A DNA stretch of 64,000 bases. Source: Zhengitettix transpicula. Taxonomy: Eukaryota; Arthropoda; Insecta; Orthoptera; Tetrigidae. The notes under the pieces are model-generated. The model saw only the letters and a program-made list of their open reading frames with translations. It was not told the DNA's origin and did no database searches. Both the position numbers and the translations under genes were made by a program. Location of the stretch: contig CM073591.1 in the NCBI GenBank assembly GCA_037074705.1, positions 60,266,897 to 60,330,896 on the forward strand, in the 5' to 3' direction. Positions 12,401 through 19,668 of the stretch are shown in pieces. Within the stretch, counting starts at the first letter, position 1. Each line of letters begins with the position of its first letter.

Positions 12401-15400
12401 TTAGAATTGGTCACACATTGTCAGTAATTCGAAGAATTATAATTTATTGCGATTTCATGTATCTGTCACCGAGCAAATTGCCAGTTTGTAGATTAAATGA
12501 TAACATACATTCGTAATTTGAAAATATAATTACAGCACATTAAAATGTGCTTCACATTTGTTTGCGATCAAGTCTAGTGTTTTCTTCTTCGCAGGTGCTA
12601 CCCCCATCGTTGCTGTCGCGGGATATAGATTTTGTCAAGTACGCTGCATAGTTATATCAAAACCGCAAATGTTTGCTTTAAAATCAACCATATTTAATGT
12701 GTGATGGAAAATTTACCTTGAAAATGTGTATAGATTACATATTTAATTATATTTCGTACGACTGAAAGATAACGGAGGAGAAATTCCTCCATTGGATTAA
12801 AATAACCAATATTGTTGTATACATAATTCTGACTTGGGTCTATAGTGTGTTTTTGTTGAATATGCTGATAGTATTCAACGCTAGGCGAGTAATGGCTGTT
12901 AATCAGCGAATTTAGAACGTCATATTGTTAAGATACAGTGAGACAAAGTCGAGGACGAATCGCATTTTTAAACGACTTTTGAATTAAATTATTATGTAAA
13001 CCTTTGTCTATGTAACCTCCCGTAAAATTAAAATAGATATTTAAGTGAATAACATAACACATATTTGATAATAACATAAATTTCCTTATAACAAATTATA
13101 TTGGAATGCAACACAACGTGTTGTTATACATTATGTTTTAAATAGAATGGAGAATTTTTTTTCTGACTAATAAGCTAAATAATATTTAATTTAAAACAGA
13201 AGCCAGATTATTATAGTTGCTTTTGATATTATTTTCTTTAGATGATTATTAGCACTTCAACATTATCTTGAGTTAAAATTACTAACCTGAGAATATCTGT
13301 GAACTGCCTTATCGGCGTCGAAGTGAAGGGATGTCCATGATGCAGAGGAAAATCATGAAAAAAACTGTGATGATCTGAAAAAAAAACACATCACAAGATC
13401 TAATTTATTGTTTAGATAACTTAAATACCAAAATAAATTAAAAAATTAGATTTAATGACATTAAGAAAACATTTTAAGTGACAGGTCGTGTGACGTCACC
13501 ATTATTAACGTGTATAATTGGGGAGGGGTGAAATCGTATAAAACGAGACATGTTTATGTAAATATATTCACTATTGATCGTGAAATGAGTTTTTTTATAT
13601 AATTTATTCTTGTATAATACTATGGAAGTAAAACATAGATTCTTAGAAAGTTTAAAAAGATCTCAATAGAAGGTTTTGAATTGGTGTAATTCAAAAAAGT
13701 TTTTAAATATTACAAGAAAACCTACGTAATCTTTGCTTTGAATTTATATGGACTTTTTAAGACAATAGAATTTGTATTGTAGAGTAACCGTAATATATTG
13801 ATAATTGAAGTTGTTTCTGGATGTGTTTCATTAATAGAAATGCAAGCCACAAAAAGGTTAGAATACTGGAGAGAAATAGATATCAGTTTAAAATTGATGC
13901 GCAGTGGTCTACTGACCTGCAATTACAATGGGGATAAGACGGTGCTCACTTTAACACAAACCTTTGTTACGGCAACTGATATATTGTGTTCAGTTCAGGA
14001 TATGTTGTTCGTCACAAAACTCATTCATAAAAGTAAGAGCTGATAAGTACGGTATGTGCAGCTGTCTGTATATTCCGTTCGTAATAATATAATGACTTCT
14101 TTTTAAGAATGATAGTGGCGGTGCTCCAAGAGGGAGTTCCCATTTGTCGACAATACTCCCCCTCCATATCCCTTCTCCTACTAAAACGCCATGCTAATTC
14201 TCGCAACGTACAAAAGTTTGTTGCAATAATTGACTACTTATATCAGAATATGAAAGCCGATACAATATATTTAAACTTTTTGCCCCCCCCCCCACCATCT
14301 CTGAGTGTGTCTGTTTCACTCAATAATGACAAATTATGATTTGAAACGTCAATCTATCAATTACTATAGATTCTAAGATCTTCTATTTTCCAGAAACGCC
14401 CTGCTATTCATCGAAAGATTAAGTTTCCTTTTCACGCAGAACAAAATTTCAATTACCATGATTGCTAAATAATTTCTTTCTTTCAATTTCAATTAAATTA
14501 TTTTGAACATTTATTATTGATATTTATCTAACATATAATAACAATCAATAAATGGCCATAATGACCAAACAGTCAGAAAAAGTTTAATAATTGACATTGT
14601 AATTAATACAATTAGAGCAATATAGTAACACTACGTTTCGTCCCTAATTTGGAACTTCATCGGGTGAACAATGTTTGACGAAAAAGAAAAGAAAAAATTT
14701 TTAAACCTTAACGATTAATGTTATGCTAATTATATAAATAAGTAGACGAATAACAGCAAAAATATGTACTAAATAAATACCTCTCAACGTTTCTGCAATC
14801 CTTGTGACTTTCGTCAGGTGTTTCAAGTAAATTGTATTATTTGGCTAATTATTTGTATAACTATTTTATGTTCAACACTGACGTTTATATTTTAATTTCG
14901 ATTAATATTATCTAATTATCTTCTGATAAACTTGTTAGTACACACTTCCAAGATTTTCTAATATTGGTTACAAAAGATATTTAATATTATAAAAAAAAGA
15001 ATTTTGAATCAATTTTGAAGTGCATGATGTGCAATACAAATCAAGTTTATCAGAACATTCAAAATGATTAAGGAAATTTTAGATCATAATATTAATCATT
15101 ATGGTTTAATATCATTATTTTCACTAATTCTCATCTGACGATGTGCCAAATTGGGGACGAAACGTAGTGTTTTTATATTGTTCTAATTGCATTAATTGAA
15201 CGATTACTAAACCTTTTCTGATTGTATATTTATTTATTTTGACCGTAGTTTCAAATAAACAGCAATAAAATCGAAAGCGACCATTTAACACGACTGACGT
15301 CCGTATCTGATTTCGCAGAAGACTCGGAGGAATTAACGGCAGTTTAGGATTGAAAGAAAAACAATATTTGCAGTGAAGAGCTTTCGAGTGGTGACAAGTG

Positions 15401-17355
15401 AACCGTGTAGACTCTTAAGTAGATAAACGTAACGCTTCAATTGCGACTGAGGAATTCTCGTACGAGCAAGACAAATGATATAAAAAGAGACGCCGTGACG
15501 CAGGTGAAAGTGGAGGGATTTCCTGATTAAAAAAAACCCTTCACCTCCATAGCGGAAATTGTTGTCATTTCCCACAATTCCCGTCACTGCAATGTAATGG
15601 AACAATGAAGGAAACAAGTGGAAAGGTCACCAAGTTAATCTCTCTTTTAAAACAATACAATATATTAGAATAATATCCTTTAGTACTTAGTTGCAAATAG
15701 TTGAGACTATTCTAGAAGCCAGGAACGCAGAAAATGACAATTGAGATACGGTACCGTTTCACATGGGAAACTAAACACGCGTTTTTAATTATTCAGATCG
15801 AATTCAGATTCGCAGTTATCACATAAACCACCTCATAAGCAATCAAATAAATGTATTTAAAAATGCCTCATATAAAATTGAATTCAGGAATTGAAACGTA
15901 ATGTTACAATATGCTTCCAAGGTATAATTATAACGGATCTAAATAAATAGCGGTATGAAATATATATCATCGTTATTTAAGAAATTTTATAAATCTCCTT
16001 CAATGGAAAATAAAAATAAATAAACATCTGCCAATTTTAAGTAAGAAAAAAGAATTTATTGTTGTAAAAGTAAACAATGTATCGCTTATTTTGAGACTTC
16101 ATCAGGTTCAAGTTTTATTTTTTTTATGTTGACTGTCGCGGCCGATAATTCACAACGATAAATTCTTTTTAATGACTTAAAATTGACTGATGTTTATTTA
16201 TTTATTAGTTTTCTCGATAGTCGGAATATATATTTATATATAAAATTAAAAAATAAAACTGCTAATGAAAATACTACTTGAGTAACTAAAAATGTACAAG
16301 TATTTTTAATCGGCTTTTACCACGGAAAAATGTAATGAATAATTGCTTTAATGTGAATATGTTCCATGGAAGGATAAAGCCTTGTACAACAGTAACACGT
16401 CAGGATATTATATTTACTAGAATTTACATGCTAAATCTTCTGTTATAGATATACTGGGTGTTTTCCTACGCTCATGGGAGAAACTTTGAAGGGGAGGTAC
16501 AACTTACTGAAACATACATTTTTTGTATAGGAAAGTAAGGTCAGAGATACGAACAGAATAAAATTAGACATGAAAATAAACACAGTCCGATGACCACCCC
16601 GCATTGCAAATCGTGCATCGATTTCTTCTTCTGGGGACATCTGAAAGCCATCATTTACGAGACTCCAGTTGACTCAATCGAGGGCCCAGTTGCACGACTA
16701 TTCATTGCGGCTACAAGCGTGCGCGAAATGCCTGGCCAAATGTTCGCCAATAACTACTTCGACGCTACCAAGCATATGTTGATGGTCGCAATTTTGACCA
16801 TTTATTGAAAACATTGCTGGAAAGAAGCGATGATGTTGTAAATAAACAATGTTTTTATTTTCATGTCTCATTTTTTGTGTTCGTGCTTCAACGTGTCACT
16901 TCCGACCAAACATTCCCATACAAAATATATAGGTTTCAGTAACCTGAATCACCCCTCAAAGTTTGTCCTATGACCCTCGAATCACTCTGTATATGAGTCA
17001 TATCCATATACTTTGCTAATAGCTAATAACCATGGAATGTAGTCTGTGGATAATTTTCATATATTCGGCTACTTAGATGGCGGGTGCGGTTCTCCGCCAT
17101 CTTAAGACTAAATACTTCTTTTTCTTAAGTTAACATAAGGTGGCCTTTGCCTGGAGGGTCTGGCTAGTTAATTCAAAATATGAGACTTGAACGTCGATTA
17201 AATGAATCATCGTTCAGAATATCCACTGATAAAAGTATTGATGATAATAAAAATATAGCAGTATAAAATCTTAACGTGACCATAGTGAGCTTACCAAACT
17301 GACTCCTGGCCACCGCGAGGAGAATGGAGGCGATTAAGCAGAGCCTTAGCGTCAT
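465..17355 (-). CDS. Secreted animal haem peroxidase (chorion-peroxidase/peroxinectin type), 5' part, seven exons
   Basis: Joined exons 17355-17295, 13374-13287, 11165-11014, 6435-6256, 5260-5082, 5008-4813 and 666-469 give one open frame of about 351 codons. Order: signal peptide (1-18), His-rich stretch (22-35), then the peroxidase domain from the SxYRSIDGSCNN motif (~68). Visible motifs: distal haem His149 and Ca ligand Asp150 in QIITHDMS; Ca-loop residues Thr225, Tyr227, Asp229 and Ser231 in TAYLDASLVYGS; catalytic Arg289 in GDQRVNQNP; REHNR at 305-309; then YREWLP. The family uses H2O2 to oxidise phenols or tyrosines, and in insects it cross-links eggshell or cuticle or acts in haemolymph immunity; which applies here cannot be told. 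The proximal-His region and the C-terminus lie outside the window. Family assignment is firm; the exact orthologue is not. Confidence 0.93.
469..666 (-). CDS. Peroxidase exon 7: catalytic arginine and REHNR helix; partial gene continues left
   Basis: Acceptor CCTTTGCAG at 667-669, phase 1. Codes GDQRVNQNPQLT, LLREHNRLADAL, NPHWNDERLYQEARRI and YREWLPIFL, all hallmark blocks; Arg289 is the catalytic arginine. The end is ambiguous. A consensus GCAAGT donor (468-463, GC-AG intron) ends the exon at 469; a weaker GTGCAA donor four bases on ends it at 465. The frame closes at an in-frame stop soon after, so splicing is required. Later exons (proximal His and C-terminus) are left of the window. Confidence 0.9.
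670..1285. other. Intron 6, right-hand part, nothing recognised
   Basis: AT-rich intron sequence. A possible reading on the minus strand (925-1146) has no recognisable motif. No repeat family shared with the rest of the window was noticed. Confidence 0.4.
1286..2022 (+). mobile_element. Non-autonomous Helitron, copy 1
   Basis: 737 bp beginning TCTATATAATAAAAAAGAAT and ending in a GC-rich hairpin (GCCGGG / CCCGGC, 2006-2019) directly followed by CTAG. It sits between an A (1285) and a T (2023). TC at the 5' end, hairpin then CTRR at the 3' end, A|T insertion and no target duplication is the Helitron signature. Two more copies with the same termini and interior (GAAACGGTACTGTG...) are at 43046-43737 and 63759-64000. 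There is no Rep/helicase coding, so it would depend on an autonomous partner. Confidence 0.72.
2023..2767. other. Intron 6 spacer with a C12 tract
   Basis: No gene or shared repeat recognised. A run of 12 C at 2271-2282 stands out in AT-rich DNA and is a likely length-variable site. Confidence 0.4.
2768..3118 (+). mobile_element. Internally deleted mariner element (MITE-like, 351 bp)
   Basis: Flanked by TA on both sides (2766-2767, 3119-3120). The left end CGAGACGTGTACGGAAAGTA and the reverse complement of the right end TGAGGTCTGTAAGTAACTAC are diverged versions of one mariner terminal repeat, both followed by a GTTTTGG(A/G) stretch. Between them, 2920-3021 codes SFYEEDIQKLVSRYDKCLNN then GGKYVEK-stop, the mariner transposase C-terminus. 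Everything between the left repeat and the last ~35 codons is lost, leaving a non-autonomous relic. Confidence 0.78.
3360..3507. repeat. Inverted-repeat cassette 1 with hammerhead-like motif
   Basis: Left arm 3360-3422 and right arm 3448-3507 are near-perfect reverse complements (they share AAATACCACACAACG and GGATCCTTGT). On the minus strand, 3431-3400 reads CTGACGA ... GAAAC GTT, the invariant core of a hammerhead ribozyme; flanking ACCAC and GTGGT could form stem I. A Penelope-like reverse transcriptase fragment follows directly. Confidence 0.7.
3400..3431 (-). ncRNA. Hammerhead-ribozyme-like motif (Penelope terminal type)
   Basis: CTGACGA (3431-3425), a 17-nt linker, GAAAC (3407-3403), then cleavage triplet GTT (3402-3400). 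Core letters fit the hammerhead consensus and stem I can form; stem II is weak (GG/CC only). Stem III is minimal, as in Penelope hammerheads that are thought to work as dimers. Activity is unproven. Confidence 0.45.
3485..3952 (+). pseudogene. Penelope-like element reverse transcriptase fragment
   Basis: One frame reads NWIQKSTYSGRVLNYMSYQP then IFQKKAIIFSLEHNVIKFSH, a stop at 3680-3682, and continues in frame with NLIIVKINLLLNSYPLKFIN. This matches the Penelope RT C-terminal (thumb) pattern W..K.T.SGR.LNY.S..P...K...I.SL..R.I.LS and LL.N.YP..FI. The catalytic RT motifs are absent, so it is a 5'-truncated, stop-bearing remnant. It lies between hammerhead-like motifs at 3.4 kb and near 4.19 kb (GACGAAACGTAGTG), consistent with one degraded Penelope insertion of about 0.9 kb in intron 6. 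Confidence 0.7.
3953..4812. other. Penelope 3' tail and intron 6 start
   Basis: 3953-4260 is probably the non-coding tail of the Penelope relic; it carries AGAAGACGAAACGTAGTGT at 4189-4207, a decayed version of the terminal motif. 4260-4812 is AT-rich intron with no recognised feature. Confidence 0.4.
4813..5008 (-). CDS. Peroxidase exon 6: calcium-binding loop
   Basis: 196 nt, acceptor TTGTTGCAG, donor GTACGA. Codes LSAVTAYLDASLVYGSDQNT and then AASLRLFEGGRLNV. Thr225, Tyr227, Asp229 and Ser231 match the Ca-loop ligands of mammalian peroxidases. It ends in CDNVSPGEPCYVT; the split Gly of the following GDQR motif spans the 4.1-kb intron to exon 7. Confidence 0.94.
5082..5260 (-). CDS. Peroxidase exon 5: Cys-containing segment
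   Basis: 179 nt, acceptor TGTTCGCAG, donor GTCAGT; enters in phase 1 and leaves in phase 0. Codes QCCSSDG, then CLPIEIPPNDPHYGPAGVRC and MNFVRTTTDACQHGPAQQ. The C.PI.IP..DP.......C..F.R...C pattern is the conserved family block between the distal His and the Ca loop. Only 73 bp of intron separate it from exon 6. Confidence 0.94.
5261..5640. other. Intron 4, upstream part, nothing recognised
   Basis: AT-rich intron sequence between exon 5 and the small promoter/ORF unit at 5.65 kb. No motif seen. Confidence 0.4.
5657..5685 (+). promoter_or_regulatory. TATA box plus initiator, well spaced
   Basis: TATAAAA at 5657-5663, with a CAGTCA initiator-like site whose A (5685) lies 28 bases downstream, the normal TATA-to-start spacing. 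The start codon of a 27-residue transposase-like reading frame follows at 5732. Probably the promoter of a decayed DNA transposon, antisense to the peroxidase gene. Confidence 0.4.
5732..5815 (+). pseudogene. Pogo/Tigger-like transposase N-terminus, truncated
   Basis: ATG to TAA codes 27 residues, MSLVARKPLSIREEIVDANL plus SLRQDAL. The RKPLS[IL]RE.I.I...D pattern resembles the N-terminal CENP-B/psq DNA-binding helix of pogo-type transposases. The match is short and no terminal repeats were found, so it could be chance. The clean TATA and initiator upstream raise its credibility. Confidence 0.35.
5816..6255. other. Intron 4, nothing recognised
   Basis: AT-rich. No coding or shared repeat seen. 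Confidence 0.4.
6256..6435 (-). CDS. Peroxidase exon 4: distal-haem histidine segment
   Basis: 180 nt, acceptor GTTCCAG, donor GTGAGT. Codes LPSPRQVSSVLFPDADI and DPQWTLLTMQYGQIITHDMS, the family's RxVS..LFPD and MQ.GQ...HD motifs. His149 is the distal haem ligand and Asp150 the first Ca ligand. The residue before the His, an Asp in myeloperoxidase that forms a haem ester, is Thr148 here. Confidence 0.94.
6436..8060. other. Intron 3, left part, mostly featureless
   Basis: Longest intron. Includes two direct copies of TTTCTAGAAATGAAA (7071-7085 and 7103-7117), each with a TTCTAGAA palindrome, and a nearby CTGTTCAAGGAACAG palindrome. Readings near 7031-7714 show no known motif. Confidence 0.4.
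8065..8994 (-). mobile_element. Solo LTR of a Ty3-type retrotransposon
   Basis: 930 bp, TGTAAT...ATTACA ends, flanked by a perfect 4-bp duplication ATTG (8061-8064 and 8995-8998). It is homologous along its length to the 924-bp LTR at 18745-19668: shared blocks include TCAGGG..(T/A)..ACTGGGTTTGATAA, AA(T)CTGAC..CTA(C/T)C.TTT.AATTA and the final TTAATTGGCATTACA. The sister copy is followed by a primer-binding-like leader on the minus strand, which fixes orientation. No internal region is present here, so it arose by LTR-LTR recombination. Confidence 0.72.
8999..10863. other. Intron 3, right part, nothing recognised
   Basis: AT-rich intron. A 135-codon minus-strand reading (9164-9571) has no recognisable motif or codon signature and is treated as chance. 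Confidence 0.4.
10864..11039. repeat. 88-bp tandem duplication spanning the exon 3 splice donor
   Basis: 10864-10951 and 10952-11039 are 88-bp direct copies with one difference seen (CAGACG versus CAGATG). On the minus strand each copy carries the end of exon 3 (coding RLFTSNYAD) and the same GTAACG donor, so a second identical donor (intron from 10925) lies 88 bp into the intron. 88 is not a multiple of three, so use of the distal donor would shift the frame. High identity implies a recent event. Confidence 0.95.
11014..11165 (-). CDS. Peroxidase exon 3: start of the haem peroxidase domain
   Basis: 152 nt, acceptor TTCACAG, donor GTAACG. Codes SFTGQCAARPSSCPHSQYRS, then IDGSCNNPNNPALGAAMTQY and GRLFTSNYAD, the canonical opening of animal haem peroxidases (YRxIDGxCNN...NP..GA...Y.RL....YADG). 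The Cys pairs fit the family's N-terminal disulphides. The last 26 nt of the exon and its donor are repeated 88 bp downstream (see the repeat entry at 10864-11039). Confidence 0.93.
11385..11708 (+). mobile_element. A-tailed retroposon family, copy A
   Basis: Starts near GGAATAGTCGGCCAGCTGCC and ends GTAGCCTGTTATCCTAGAT then A9. The shared core includes ATCGGAAGGGCGTGGG, CCCGGGGGCCCTAGTTAACC and TCAGATCCCTTCCTATGC. Nine copies occur in the window. They share the 3' end and A-rich tail but begin at different points, as 5'-truncated target-primed retroposition products do. No coding capacity or RNA-polymerase III boxes were recognised, so LINE 3' end versus SINE is open. Confidence 0.7.
11720..12200. 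other. GC-rich block of unknown origin
   Basis: About 480 bp that is clearly richer in G+C than its surroundings, starting right after the A-tail of retroposon copy A. Contains an ATGGCCAGGCGGTTACGTCG stretch and several short hairpins (for example TTATCGGATCCCGGAGGATAA). No long reading frame fits a known protein, and it matches no tRNA or rRNA that I recognise. It may be another part of the adjacent retroposon or an unrelated insertion. Confidence 0.5.
12201..13286. other. Intron 2, nothing recognised
   Basis: AT-rich intron sequence up to exon 2. Confidence 0.4.
13287..13374 (-). CDS. Peroxidase exon 2: His-rich linker
   Basis: 88 nt between a T9-CAG acceptor and a GTTAGT donor. It joins exon 1 in phase 1 and exon 3 in phase 2 without a stop. 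It codes DHHSFFHDFPLHHGHPF followed by TSTPIRQFTDIL: six His in the first 17 residues. This replaces the much longer propeptide usual in chorion peroxidases. The sequence itself is not conserved, so support comes from the phase fit and splice sites at both ends rather than from homology. Confidence 0.75.
13375..14550. other. Intron 1, left part, nothing recognised
   Basis: AT-rich. A C10 run at about 14283-14292. Overlapping short readings at 13.7-14.3 kb show no motif. Confidence 0.4.
14632..14663 (-). ncRNA. Hammerhead-like motif with 5-bp stem II
   Basis: Minus strand: CCGATGA, then GTTCC-AAATTA-GGGAC (five pairs including one wobble), then GAAAC and GTA. The core departs from consensus at one base (CTGATGA to CCGATGA). 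Confidence 0.5.
14786..14817 (-). ncRNA. Hammerhead-like motif
   Basis: Minus strand: CTGACGA, AAGTCACAAGGATTGCA, GAAAC, GTT. The core is intact; stem II is poor (AGTC/GATT with a wobble). Closely related to the motif at 3400-3431. Confidence 0.4.
15135..15166 (+). ncRNA. Hammerhead-like motif
   Basis: CTGACGA (15135-15141), stem II GTgCC-AAATT-GGgGAC with one mismatch, GAAAC, GTA. All invariant core bases are present. Flanking CAT and GTG can start stem I. Confidence 0.5.
15246..16012. other. Intron 1, nothing recognised
   Basis: Mixed composition, no shared repeat noticed. A 94-codon minus-strand reading (15333-15617) is not recognisable. Confidence 0.4.
16013..16206. repeat. Inverted-repeat cassette 3 with decayed hammerhead-like motif
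   Basis: Arms 16013-16068 and 16148-16206 share AAATAAATAAACATC and AAAAAGAATTTAT on opposite strands. Between them the minus strand has CCTGATGAAGTCTCAAAATA, the first half of the hammerhead-like motif; the GAAAC half has decayed to GATAC. Confidence 0.6.
16454..16989 (+). mobile_element. Internally deleted mariner-like element with transposase C-terminus
   Basis: Flanked by TA (16452-16453 and 16990-16991). Termini CTGGGTG... and CAGAGTG... are inverted and stay similar for about 70 bp (AAACTTTGA(A/G)GGG, TTACTGAAAC). Reading 16590-16805 codes CIDFFFWGHLKAIIYETPVD, SIEGPVARLFIAA to a stop: the DFF(L)WGHLK..VYETPVDS block typical of the C-terminus of Tc1/mariner-superfamily transposases. 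About 536 bp remain, so it is non-autonomous. Confidence 0.78.
16992..17294. other. Intron 1, start
   Basis: Sequence between the mariner relic and exon 1. No feature beyond the exon 1 donor. Confidence 0.4.
17295..17355 (-). CDS. Peroxidase coding exon 1: start codon and signal peptide
   Basis: ATG at 17355-17353 opens MTLRLCLIASILLAVARSQF, a textbook signal peptide: Arg near the N-terminus, a hydrophobic core, and small residues (AxA/ARS) near the likely cleavage site. The exon ends in phase 1 at a strong GTAAGC donor (17294-17289). Seven bases upstream of the ATG is a pyrimidine tract ending in CAG (acceptor boundary 17362/17363), so this exon probably begins within a spliced 5' UTR and the true promoter lies further right. 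The start is chosen because it is the only in-frame ATG giving a signal peptide directly; an upstream in-frame ATG at 17439 would put the hydrophobic core internally. Confidence 0.85.
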
Positions 17356-17362
17356 GGTGAAC

Positions 17363-18400
17363 CTGAAGACAAACGGAGACGTACAATTAGAAACATCGAC
17401 AACTTCACAGTTCTGGTAAGCGACTGTCTTTCTGCGCATAATTTAATAATAATTTAAAAAATACTAAAACTATATTTGCCTTAAAAATTATGTTTCTAAT
17501 ATGAATATTATATTAGAGTGTAATAATATTAATCATGACTATAGATGTATTTATAATTCACATATTCATATTTCAACGTTGATATATTGTAGTAATTGGT
17601 AATTAAGACATTGTTCTAATTGGAAAGTTGGATTGTAGAGGACTCATTATTAGAGGATATAGAGCGGACGCCGCAACAATTCGGCGAAGCAAAGAAAACA
17701 TTGTTGAGGTTCTACGCGCTCAAAATCTACGAGACGAACGGACAGTCACGCAATTAACGGCGAGGCATAAGGACCAGCAAAGTTTTTGGACAAAAGTAAT
17801 AGAGTCAGGAATGTGCAGTCAGGTATAGAACAGCGAGGTGTAAAGACCAAAACTTTTCATATTATAAAAAGTTTTGCAGTCGGGCAGCGGACCGCAAATA
17901 GAACAGTTTGATAGCAGTTACAAACATGCATTAAAATATTGAAAAGTAAAGCAATCTTCAGTCGGGAAGGAAAGAGTGAAACTAATGTTGTAATCGGTAG
18001 CCGAGCATAAATTCAACCTGCTGGCCATAGACAAACCAAGGAAGTACATTTCCAACTACACGAGATCTGCAAATCCAGGTTGAAGCAAAGCATCGAGAAT
18101 CTACTAATTTGTGTTAGACCAACTAACAAAACTACGCCAATTAGAATTTGTTGACATTTAGAGTCTGTGAGTATTAGAATCAGTGATATCCCCAAATTTT
18201 GTGCACGAAAAACCTAAAATGAGACCTGGGCGGCCGTAAGTAGAAAAAATTTAAAATCATATTGTAAACCATCTTTTAAAAGATAAAAGTCAGATCGTTC
18301 TTTAATTTTTAATTATTTAATTATCGATAAAATGAGATCGTTAATTCCTGATGAAATTTAAAACTGTTTAAATTCAATCTGTAGTGTTATTTCTTCCACA
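17363..18400. other. Upstream flank of the peroxidase start exon
   Basis: Begins with a pyrimidine-rich acceptor (TCTCCGTTTGTCTTCAG on the minus strand) just before the start exon, implying a non-coding 5' exon further right. No TATA-initiator pair pointing left was found here. A 66-codon reading at 17628-17828 is unrecognised. Confidence 0.4.
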
Positions 18401-18419
18401 ACAAAGTTCGTCTATGTTT

Positions 18420-18562
18420 CAGACGCATTAACTTCCATAAAAGGCAAATGTAATTTGATTGTATAAATTCACCCATTTATCAAACCCAGTTTAAGACCCT
18501 GAGATCCCAAATATTATTGTGTATTTAAAATTGTTAATAAATTTGTTTAATTGTTTTCACGT
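18420..18562 (+). repeat. Fragment of the 0.93-kb LTR family, opposite orientation
   Basis: TTATCAAACCCAGTTTAAGA followed by CCCTGAGAT is the reverse complement of the TCTCAGGG...ACTGGGTTTGATAA block inside the LTRs at 8.1-9.0 and 18.7-19.7 kb. It faces the LTR 0.3 kb to its right, making a partial inverted pair. Confidence 0.6.
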
Positions 18563-18615
18563 AATAGTTGTAATTATTTAAATTCAGCCATTGTAGTTTT
18601 ATTTAATTATTCCAA

Positions 18616-18634
18616 TATATATATATATATATAT
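18616..18634. repeat. (AT)n microsatellite
   Basis: Uninterrupted AT run of about 18 bases; similar runs occur near 22662, 22809, 42968, 45137 and 63512. Confidence 0.9.
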
Positions 18635-18654
18635 TGTAATATACAACAATTAGG

Positions 18655-18755
18655 CGATTAATTTGCCCCACGTTGAAGACGTCATTTTATGTAATAAATA
18701 CCTTGATGACGATTAATTATGCCTCACGTTGGTCAAGCCATTTATGTAATAAATA
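18655..18755 (-). repeat. Duplicated LTR-end / primer-binding-like leader of a Ty3-type element
   Basis: Two 46-bp copies (18655-18700, 18710-18755; period 55). On the minus strand each reads TATTTATTACA, a few bases, then ...CAACGTG(G/A)GGCA(A/T)AATTAATCG. An LTR ending in ACA followed by a CCAACGTGGGGC-type sequence is the arrangement of LTR end plus primer-binding site in Ty3/gypsy elements. Here that junction is present twice. Confidence 0.55.
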
Positions 18756-19668
18756 ACAAATTAAGGTTAATTAACTGAATCAATTAACAATAGTGATTGA
18801 GCTTAAAAAGGAATTTATTATTGTTGATAAATTTTACAAAACCTATTATCATGCCGAATTTCATCCATTTAAACAAATTTTTTCATTTTCATTTATTAAT
18901 TCGTCGAATCACTTATCTCAGGGCCATAACTGGGTTTGATAATTAGAACACAATTAATGTATAAATTGACAATTAACAATTCAAAATATAAAAAGAATTA
19001 ACCTAAAACAATATGAAAATAAGTGAAAAGAAAGCTGAACGAAGTAAACTCTGAACGAAATCTGACTCTACCCTTTTAATTATCGTTTACAAATTTATAT
19101 AAAAGTTTTGGTGACTCACGGACCGTCTGTCTGGTACCAGATCTCTCTCTTGTATCTCGATAACTAACTCACTAAAAATTCTTTTTTTTACACTGACTCT
19201 ACTTCATTGCAATTTTAATACACACGCTTGAATTTCTCGTCCTCAGCTATCTGGAACCTCGGATGAGCCTCTCCTTTCTGGTCAGCTACCGGACACTGGA
19301 TTCCTCAATACGAAAATTGTTCCATCAGCGTGAAGCAACCTTTTGCTTCCCCGTTTGCAAATTGTAAAGAAATTCTCTCCGTACAACTATTTGCTTGCTT
19401 CCATACAGGAACTCGAGATTTGCAATTTATATTTGCAGACTTTACTGTATGATACTGTATTATATCTCTCGTACTCAGATTTTAGCCTCCTTCTCACATC
19501 ATTGCCGATTCCAGACTGGCTCTCCCAGTGCATACAGAGTTAAAGCGCGCGCGGTCTACGTTGTTGAACAAAGGAAAAACCCGCCTTCATTGTCCCCTTT
19601 ACACATTCGTACCGCTAACAATTTAATTATATTAAAAACAGTTAATGGCCTGTTTAATTGGCATTACA
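18745..19668 (-). mobile_element. 5' LTR of a Ty3-type retrotransposon
   Basis: 924 bp with TGTAAT...ATTACA termini; on the minus strand its 3' end (18745) runs into the primer-binding-like leader. Homologous to the solo LTR at 8065-8994. The internal coding region is missing: it is cut off near the (AT)n tract at 18.63 kb. Plus-strand readings inside (19343-19760) are shadows of the LTR. Confidence 0.62.

Larger units (their letters stand above)
14551..15245. repeat. Inverted-repeat cassette 2 with three hammerhead-like motifs
   Basis: Arms 14551-14652 and 15144-15245 are reverse complements (shared CAGAAAA(A/G)GTTTA, AATTAGA(G/A)CAATAT, CACTACGTTTCGTCCC). Each arm carries a CTGACGA/CCGATGA...GAAACGTA motif pointing outward, and a third, of the 3.4-kb type, lies inside at 14786-14817. 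This looks like two terminal repeats of a Penelope-like element facing each other, with the coding part gone. Confidence 0.65.

Noticed and set aside
17173..17439. Longer start for the peroxidase (upstream in-frame ATG at 17439)
   Set aside because: Would bury the signal peptide and ignore the strong acceptor right before the chosen ATG.
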